NCBI GenBank assembly: GCA_013696425.1
Contig: JACCYP010000113.1
Span: 1 to 8,661 of the forward strand
Direction of reading: 5' to 3'
DNA length: 8,661 nt
Origin: Thermoleophilaceae bacterium
Lineage (GTDB): Bacteria; Actinomycetota; Thermoleophilia; Solirubrobacterales; Thermoleophilaceae
The notes under the pieces were generated by a model. That model was given only the letters and a program-made list of their open reading frames with translations. It was not told the DNA's origin and ran no database searches. The position numbers were made by a program, and so were the translations under genes. This document shows positions 4,236 to 8,661 of this stretch, piece by piece. Numbering within the stretch: the stretch's first letter is position 1; each line of letters starts with the position of its first letter.

Positions 4236-5429
4236 ATGACAACGCTCAGCGAGATCGTCCGCTGGTGGGTCTACACGATCACCGACGCGTGGCACTGGCT
4301 CGCGCGGAAGCTGTTGCGCCGCGACCGGCTGCTCTTGCGCAGCGAGCGCCGCTTCCAGGCGCTCGTCGAGTCGGCGCCCGACGCGATCGTGATCGTCGAC
4401 TGGCACGGGCACGTCGCGCTCGTGAACGCGCAGGCCGAGGCGCTCTTCGGGTACGAACGCGACGACCTGATCGGCCAGAACGTGACCGACCTGATCCCGC
4501 AGCGCTACTGGGAGGCTCATCGAGAGCACCAGAAGGCGTTCATGCGCGACCCGGAGACGCGCCCGATGGGCGTCGGCCAGGAGCTGTTCGGCCTGCGCAG
4601 CGACGGCGTCGAGTTCCCGGTCGAGATCAGCGTCAGCCCGCTCGACACCGAGCAGGGCCTGCTCGTCTCGAGCGTCATCCGCGACATCACCGAGCGCAAG
4701 CGGATCGAGGCTGAGCTCACCGCACGTGCCGAGGCGCTCGCCCGCTCGAACGCCGACCTCGAGCAGTTCGCCTACATCGCCTCGCACGACCTGTCGGCGC
4801 CGCTGCGTGTCGTGTCGGGATTCGCGACGCTGCTCCAGCGCCGCTACGAGGGACAGCTCGACGAGGACGCCGACACCTACATCAAGCACGTTGTCAGCGG
4901 TGTCGACCAGATGCAGGCGCTGATCGACGACCTGCTCGCCTATTCGCGGGTGCGCCGCGGCCAGGAGGAGCCGCGCGTGCCGGTGGACACCGAGACGGTG
5001 GTGCAGGGCGTGCTCGCCACGCTCGGCGAGGACATCCGCGAGCACGGCGTGGTGGTCACGACGGGCGAGCTGCCCGAGGTTCGTGGTGTGCCCTCGCAGG
5101 TGCTCCAGCTGTTCCAGAACCTGATCGGCAACGCCGTCAAGTTCCGCGACGGCGACACGCCGGAGGTGGAGGTCGGAGCCGAGCGGCTGGGGGAGATGTG
5201 GAGCTTCGTGGTGCGCGACAACGGCATCGGCATCGACGCCGAGGACAGCGAGCGCATCTTCAAGATGTTCGAACGCCTGCAATCCGCGCGCGACACGAGG
5301 GGCACGGGGATCGGCCTCGCGATCTGCCAGCGCATCGTCGAGGGGCACGGCGGCACGATCGCCGCGGCGCCCGCCCCTGGTGGAGGCAGCGTGTTCTCCT
5401 TTACCCTCCCTGACGTGGAGGCGCGTTGA
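4236..5429 (+). CDS. PAS-domain sensor histidine kinase
   Basis: A 397-residue kinase. Residues 5-29 form an amphipathic, Trp-rich helix (IVRWWVYTITDAWHWLARKL) that may touch the membrane; there is no clear transmembrane pair. A PAS domain spans ~38-155 (ESAPDAIVIVDWHGHVALVN to VSSVIRDITERKR) with no obvious cofactor-binding Cys or His signature. The dimerisation domain carries phospho-accepting H184 in FAYIASHDLSAPLR, of the type common in phytochrome-like and Rcp1-partner kinases. The ATPase domain has the N box QNLIGNAVKF (294-303), DNGIGID (328-334), the F box FKMFERL (342-348) and GTGIGLAIC (356-364), so it should be active. AGGGA (4225-4229) lies 6 nt before ATG 4236, and the hydrogenase gene ends 14 bp upstream, which implies one operon. 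Its partner is the overlapping response regulator. The signal is unknown; HoxJ-type H2-sensing kinases also use a PAS domain, which makes the hydrogenase neighbour suggestive. Confidence 0.93.
   Translation: MTTLSEIVRWWVYTITDAWHWLARKLLRRDRLLLRSERRFQALVESAPDAIVIVDWHGHVALVNAQAEALFGYERDDLIGQNVTDLIPQRYWEAHREHQKAFMRDPETRPMGVGQELFGLRSDGVEFPVEISVSPLDTEQGLLVSSVIRDITERKRIEAELTARAEALARSNADLEQFAYIASHDLSAPLRVVSGFATLLQRRYEGQLDEDADTYIKHVVSGVDQMQALIDDLLAYSRVRRGQEEPRVPVDTETVVQGVLATLGEDIREHGVVVTTGELPEVRGVPSQVLQLFQNLIGNAVKFRDGDTPEVEVGAERLGEMWSFVVRDNGIGIDAEDSERIFKMFERLQSARDTRGTGIGLAICQRIVEGHGGTIAAAPAPGGGSVFSFTLPDVEAR
5417..5421 (+). promoter_or_regulatory. Shine-Dalgarno site for the response regulator
   Basis: GGAGG lies 7 nt before ATG 5429, inside the end of the kinase gene. 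It fixes the start at the ATG that overlaps the kinase stop, over the TTG at 5426. Confidence 0.8.
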
Positions 5430-5866
5430 TGGACACGCGGGAGCGCGAAATCCTGCTGGTCGAGGACAACCCCGGCGACGCCGAGCTTGCTCGCCACGCG
5501 TTCAGGGAGGCCGGCGTGAACGCGAACCTGCGGGTCGCGAGCGACGGCAACGCCGCCGTGCGCTACCTGCGCGGAGAGGGACTCCATGCCGACCGCCCCG
5601 AACCGGACTTCGCGCTGCTCGACCTGAGGATGCCGGGCATGGACGGCTTCGCCGTGCTGCGCGAGGTGAAGGGGGATCCGACGCTCAGGTCGATCCCGAT
5701 CGTCGTGCTCACCACCTCGACCGCGGACAGCGACGTGGCCGCGGCCTTCAAGCTGCACGCGAACGCCTACCACCGCAAGCCGGTGGCCTTCGGCGACTTC
5801 GTGGAGCTCGCCGGCGAGCTCAGCGTCTACTGGCTCGACACGGTCGTCACGCCCCGCAGCGGCTGA
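5429..5866 (+). CDS. Single-domain (CheY/Rcp1-like) response regulator
   Basis: A 145-residue receiver domain with no output domain. The opening EILLVEDNPGDAELARHAF (7-25) provides acidic-pocket residues E12 and D13; D65 in FALLDLRMPGMDG is the phosphorylation site; T95 (VVLTT) and K117 (YHRKPV) complete the switch. The NPGDAEL wording and LDLRMPGMDG are typical of Rcp1-like regulators paired with phytochrome-type kinases. The ATG shares one base with the kinase TGA (TGATG), so translation is coupled and the two form a two-component pair. Lacking a DNA-binding domain, it must act through protein contact, either as an intermediate in a phosphorelay or on a target enzyme. It is the last gene of the rightward block that starts with the hydrogenase subunit; a cupin gene converges on it with only 15 bp between the stop codons. 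Confidence 0.93.
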   Translation: MDTREREILLVEDNPGDAELARHAFREAGVNANLRVASDGNAAVRYLRGEGLHADRPEPDFALLDLRMPGMDGFAVLREVKGDPTLRSIPIVVLTTSTADSDVAAAFKLHANAYHRKPVAFGDFVELAGELSVYWLDTVVTPRSG

Positions 5867-5877
5867 CGCCGAGCCGC
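5859..5877. terminator. Possible bidirectional hairpin between convergent genes
   Basis: GCGGCT (5859-5864) and AGCCGC (5872-5877) can form a 6-bp stem with a 7-base loop, overlapping the response regulator stop codon and lying just before the end of the cupin gene. There is no T-run on either side, so it would be an intrinsic terminator only of the weak, GC-rich type found in Actinobacteria. Confidence 0.3.
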
Positions 5878-5881
5878 GCGC

Positions 5882-6421
5882 CTAGGCGTATCCGCGCCTG
5901 CGCCCGAGCTTCGCGAGCGGGCCCATCAGCCAGCCCTGCACCGGCCGCGGTGGCAGCGGCGGGAAGAGCAACTCGACCATGTCCTGGTGCTTGTCGATGA
6001 CCACCGCCGAGCGCAGCGCCGCGCTCGGGCCCTTCGGAACGCCGTGGCGGGTGAACACGCCGTCGCGCGAGAGCGCCGCCACTTCGGTGAGGAACTGCTC
6101 GAGTGAGGACGCCGGCTCGGCCTCGCACACGACGTGCGCCACCTCCTCGCCGCGGTTGCGGAACGCGTGCCGGGTCCCGGCCGGCACCACCACGGTCTCG
6201 CCCGGCCCGGCCCCGATCCACTCGCGCCCGGCGAGGAACTCTGCGCGGCCGGACTTCACGGTGAAGCGCTCCTCCATCGAGTGGTGGATGTGCGGGGAGA
6301 CCCCGCCGCCGGGAGCGACCTCCATGTCGACGACCTGTATGTCCTCGCCCTTCGCGTTGGTGGTCCGGAAGAAGCGGTACCGGCATCCGAACACGGGATC
6401 CACGACCTGGGGCTGATTCAC
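5882..6421 (-). CDS. Cupin-domain protein
   Basis: A 179-residue protein with one conserved cupin barrel (~30-102). Motif 1 is GGGVSPHIHHSMEERFTVKSG with H44, H46 and E50 as metal ligands; motif 2 is GETVVVPAGTRHAFRN with H85, an exact match to the consensus G(X)5PXG(X)2H(X)3N. So it should bind a divalent metal. The C-terminal ~75 residues form a helical extension rich in Pro and Arg (PPLPPRPVQGWLMGPLAKLGRRRGYA) that may contact a membrane or partner. Start GTG at 6421 is set by a perfect GGAGG (6431-6427) 5 nt upstream; a longer frame to 6457 ignores that site. It diverges from a TetR regulator across a 63-bp region holding two operator-like repeats, so it is the likely target of that regulator. 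Possible roles are dioxygenase, isomerase or a small-molecule binder; the substrate is not evident. Confidence 0.9.
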   Translation of the reverse strand: MNQPQVVDPVFGCRYRFFRTTNAKGEDIQVVDMEVAPGGGVSPHIHHSMEERFTVKSGRAEFLAGREWIGAGPGETVVVPAGTRHAFRNRGEEVAHVVCEAEPASSLEQFLTEVAALSRDGVFTRHGVPKGPSAALRSAVVIDKHQDMVELLFPPLPPRPVQGWLMGPLAKLGRRRGYA

Positions 6422-6445
6422 GGTGACCTCCTTCGGCAGGGTTAA

Positions 6446-6461
6446 CCTAACGACCACTAGG
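6446..6461. promoter_or_regulatory. Operator-like site 1 (16 bp, CCTA-n8-TAGG)
   Basis: CCTAACGACCACTAGG. Half-sites CCTA and TAGG are inverted around 8 bp, and the inner G and C keep the symmetry (CCTAnnGn/nCnnTAGG). It agrees with site 2 at 13 of 16 positions. It lies between the cupin and TetR genes and is the probable TetR-family binding site. Confidence 0.6.
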
Positions 6462-6467
6462 AAGCTA

Positions 6468-6483
6468 CCTAGGGACCATTAGG
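6468..6483. promoter_or_regulatory. Operator-like site 2 (16 bp, CCTA-n8-TAGG)
   Basis: CCTAGGGACCATTAGG, the same pattern as site 1 and starting exactly 22 bp later, about two turns of the helix. It ends 1 nt before the TTG start of the regulator gene, so binding here would block transcription of the regulator itself. Confidence 0.6.
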
Positions 6484-6484
6484 T

Positions 6485-7123
6485 TTGTCAAAGAAGACTC
6501 AGCGTAGGCGGCTGCCGAAGGCCGAGCGGCGCGAGCTGATCGAGCTCGCCGCGCTCGACGTGGTGGCTGCCCGCGGCTATCACGGCGCCACGATCGCGGA
6601 GATCGCCGAGCGCTCGGGCGTGAGCGTGCCGGTGGTGTACGACCACTTCGACTCCAAGCGGGCGCTGCACCGGCGCCTGCTCGAGCGCACCCGCGGCGAG
6701 CTGCTCGACATGTGGCGCGTGCACCTCGCCGGCGACGAGCCCGCCGAGGTCCGGATCCCGCGTGCGCTCGATGCCTGGGCGCGCTACGTCGAGGGCCACC
6801 CCTTCGCCGCGCGCGCGTTCCTGCGCGACTTCAGCGGCGATCCCGAGGTCGAGGCCGACCACCGCGAGGTGCAGGACCAGGCGCGCGCCGCCCTCGCGGT
6901 GATCCTCGGCCAGGAGCCGGGCGTCGAGAACATCGCCGGGGATGCCGGCACGCAGTCGCTCGAGATGGCGGCCGAGGTGATGCGCGCGGGGCTCTCGGGG
7001 CTCGCCGTGTGGTGGAGCGACCACCCCGAGGTGCCCCGCGAGCAGATCGTGCAGACCGCCGTGAACACCATCTGGATCGGATTCGAGCGCGTGCGCCGAG
7101 GCGAGGGATGGGCACCGGCGTGA
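6485..7123 (+). CDS. TetR-family transcriptional regulator
   Basis: A 212-residue regulator. The N-terminal DNA-binding domain (~14-60) shows the usual TetR order: ELIELAALDVVAARGYHGATIAEIAERSGVSVPVVYDHFDSKRALHRRLLE, where the HTH is TIAEIAERSGVSVPVVYDHF. The remainder is all-helical and should bind an effector and form the dimer; no ligand can be named. The start is TTG at 6485, since the frame is closed by TAG at 6470-6472 and any later start would lose part of the HTH domain. No proper ribosome site exists, and the operator ends 1 nt upstream, so a leaderless transcript is likely. It diverges from the cupin gene and probably represses both genes through the two 16-bp sites. The secreted ceramidase-like gene begins 31 bp downstream on the same strand and may be co-transcribed. 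Confidence 0.93.
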   Translation: MSKKTQRRRLPKAERRELIELAALDVVAARGYHGATIAEIAERSGVSVPVVYDHFDSKRALHRRLLERTRGELLDMWRVHLAGDEPAEVRIPRALDAWARYVEGHPFAARAFLRDFSGDPEVEADHREVQDQARAALAVILGQEPGVENIAGDAGTQSLEMAAEVMRAGLSGLAVWWSDHPEVPREQIVQTAVNTIWIGFERVRRGEGWAPA

Positions 7124-7154
7124 AAGTTGAGCGCGCGGAGTTCGTTCATGGGGT

Positions 7155-8661
7155 ATGCGCCGCCTACTCCCCCTGCTCGCCCTGCTCCTGATCGCAGCCC
7201 CCGCCGCCCAGGCGGCCGACACCTTCGAGGTGGGCACCGCGAAGACGCTCGCCAACCCGCCCGCGGGGCAGATGCTCTGCATCGGCGGCTATGACTTCTG
7301 CGAAGAGGGCGGTGGCGGGCGCACCATGCAACCCACCCCGGCCACGGCGACCACCCCCGCGTACCCGGACGGCATCGCCGACGACTCCTACGCCCGCGCG
7401 CTCGCGGTGGGCGATGGCAAGAACGGCATGATCCTCGTGCACACCACCAACATCGGCCTGTTCGTCTCCTACAAGACCCCCGGCCTCGGCATCTACCACC
7501 TGCGCCAGAAGGTGGCCGAGCAGACGGGCGTGGCCGCCGACCACGTGATCGTGCAGGCCGACCACTCCCACCATGGCCCGGACACGATCGGGATCTGGGG
7601 CGGCGTGCCGCCCGAGTACCTGGCGAAGCTCCAGAACGCCGCGATCGACGCCGCCGTGCGTGCATGGAAGGCGCGCAAGCCGGCGCGTGTGTACGTCGGC
7701 ACGGCCGACGGTCCGGGCGTCACCTCGAGCTACAACACGCCCCCCAACGTGGGCACCGACGACGAGTTCCGCCTGCTGTGGGCCAACGACCGCACCACCG
7801 GCGATCGCATCGCGACGTTCTCGAACTACTCGCCGCACGCCACCTCGCGCAAGAAGCAGAACGTGCTCTCCGGCGACTGGCCCGAGTGGGCCTCGACGAT
7901 GGCCGAGGCCCGCTACGGCGGTGGGGGCATCGCGGGCGTCGGCACGCTCGGCCGCGAGGACTTTGGCGACGAGGTGGGGCCGCCGCGCAGGGAGAAGAGC
8001 GAGGCCGTCGCACGGGCGCGCATCGACCGGCTGATGACCGCCGCCACCGCTGCCGGAGCCGAGGTGCCCCCGACGAGGGGCGTGGCGGTCAAGACCGTCT
8101 TCATCAGGGAGCCGCTCGCCCAGCCCATCCTCGCCGCGAACTTCGCTCCCGAGACGCCCGTGGCGATCGCCGGCATGAACGTCTCGATCGACCGCGACAT
8201 CGCGCCGCCGTGGAACGTCCCAGGGTCCCTGGGCACCTACACCGGGGCCGCGCGCATCGGCGACGTGTTCTTCGGGATGTCCCCCGGCGAGCCGTTCCCG
8301 CAGATCCAGTTCTACCTCCGCGAGCAGCAGGGCATCAAGGGAGCCCGCACGATCTTCCACCTCGGAGCGGTCGGCGACTTCCTCGGTTACATGGTCTACC
8401 CGGTCGGCGACTACCCGCAGGTGTTCCAGGAGGGCGCGGGCTACCTCGCCGGCTGTCCCGAGGAGGCCGTTCTCGGCGGCCTGGGCGTACCCATCGACGA
8501 AGCGTGCCCCGACCACTGGACGCTGATGGTCGGCCCCGGGATCGGCACGCACGTGGCCTGCACGATTCAGGCCGCCGGGGGAGCGCTCGGCTTCGAGGTG
8601 GGGCCCACCGACGACGCCTGCCCGGCCGCGACCGCGTCTGACGGCGTCGCCCCGCCCGCGG
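7155..8661 (+). CDS. Secreted neutral ceramidase-like protein, partial (C-terminus off right edge)
   Basis: The frame is open for 502 codons from ATG 7155 and runs off the window without a stop. Residues 1-20 form a signal peptide (MRRLLPLLALLLIAAPAAQA, likely cleaved before ADTF). The mature part starts FEVGTAKTLANPP, and DHSHHGPDTIGIW (136-148) corresponds to the zinc-site region (T/S-H-x-H-x-GP) of neutral/alkaline non-lysosomal ceramidases and related uncharacterised proteins. Other family-like stretches are RALAVGDGKNGMILVHTTNIG (81-101) and, late in the frame, an FFGMSPGEPFPQIQFYL segment matching the conserved region around GEP. Cysteines at 42 and 49 may form a disulfide. It may hydrolyse an amide bond in a lipid, but many bacterial relatives lack a proven substrate. 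A gap of 31 bp separates it from the TetR gene. CGGAG at about 7135-7139 is a distant ribosome site. Confidence 0.82.
   Translation, partial: MRRLLPLLALLLIAAPAAQAADTFEVGTAKTLANPPAGQMLCIGGYDFCEEGGGGRTMQPTPATATTPAYPDGIADDSYARALAVGDGKNGMILVHTTNIGLFVSYKTPGLGIYHLRQKVAEQTGVAADHVIVQADHSHHGPDTIGIWGGVPPEYLAKLQNAAIDAAVRAWKARKPARVYVGTADGPGVTSSYNTPPNVGTDDEFRLLWANDRTTGDRIATFSNYSPHATSRKKQNVLSGDWPEWASTMAEARYGGGGIAGVGTLGREDFGDEVGPPRREKSEAVARARIDRLMTAATAAGAEVPPTRGVAVKTVFIREPLAQPILAANFAPETPVAIAGMNVSIDRDIAPPWNVPGSLGTYTGAARIGDVFFGMSPGEPFPQIQFYLREQQGIKGARTIFHLGAVGDFLGYMVYPVGDYPQVFQEGAGYLAGCPEEAVLGGLGVPIDEACPDHWTLMVGPGIGTHVACTIQAAGGALGFEVGPTDDACPAATASDGVAPPA

Noticed and set aside
4203..5348. Long minus-strand open frame (381 codons) opposite the histidine kinase
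   Set aside because: It is a shadow of the kinase, whose H, N, G1, F and G2 boxes are all intact. The antisense product is Leu/Val/Arg/His-rich with no family motif.
6440..6447. GGTTAACC palindrome
   Set aside because: A simple 8-bp symmetric sequence that overlaps operator site 1 without being repeated; the 16-bp repeats explain the region better.
7164..8552. Long minus-strand open frame (462 codons) opposite the ceramidase-like gene
   Set aside because: High GC keeps the antisense frame open. The plus strand has a signal peptide and zinc-site motif, while this one is low-complexity Gly/Arg/His/Asp.

Overview
This window is about 8.7 kb of dense, very GC-rich DNA. Codons strongly prefer G or C in the third position, and GTG and TTG starts are common. 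The gene content (an actinobacterial-type [NiFe]-hydrogenase small subunit, a zincin-like metallopeptidase family common in Actinobacteria, a PAS histidine kinase with a single-domain response regulator) points to a soil actinomycete, possibly in or near class Thermoleophilia. The lineage is an inference from sequence style; no marker gene fixes it.

Layout. Bases 1-1569 carry three minus-strand genes: a fluoride channel (crcB/fluC), a stand-alone cyclic-nucleotide-binding-domain protein, and a coiled-coil protein cut off by the left edge. Diverging from crcB is a 52-codon acidic protein gene (1620-1778), followed by a membrane-anchored zincin-like metallopeptidase (1830-2396) and a tRNA-Ser(GGA) gene (2429-2518). 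Immediately after the tRNA lies a compact ribbon-helix-helix antitoxin/MazF toxin pair. It is bracketed by the tRNA 3' end and a 13-bp exact copy of it at 3115-3127, so the pair looks like a small tRNA-targeted insertion.

The central block (3157-5866) is the most interesting part. A hydrogenase small subunit resembling HhyS has no large subunit beside it. It is followed after 14 bp by a PAS-domain histidine kinase, which is translationally coupled to a CheY-like response regulator. This order resembles, in logic only, the known regulatory-hydrogenase/HoxJ-type H2-sensing systems, and the small subunit has an Arg where the distal-cluster His ligand is expected. A redox- or H2-responsive signalling cassette is a testable hypothesis, not a demonstrated function.

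The right end holds a cupin gene (minus strand) diverging from a TetR-family regulator. Two near-identical 16-bp operator-like sites lie 22 bp apart between them. Last comes a secreted protein resembling the neutral ceramidase N-terminal family, which runs off the right edge. No gene-free stretch exceeds 300 bp; the longest gaps are around 50-65 bp. No CRISPR array, transposase or integrase gene was seen.
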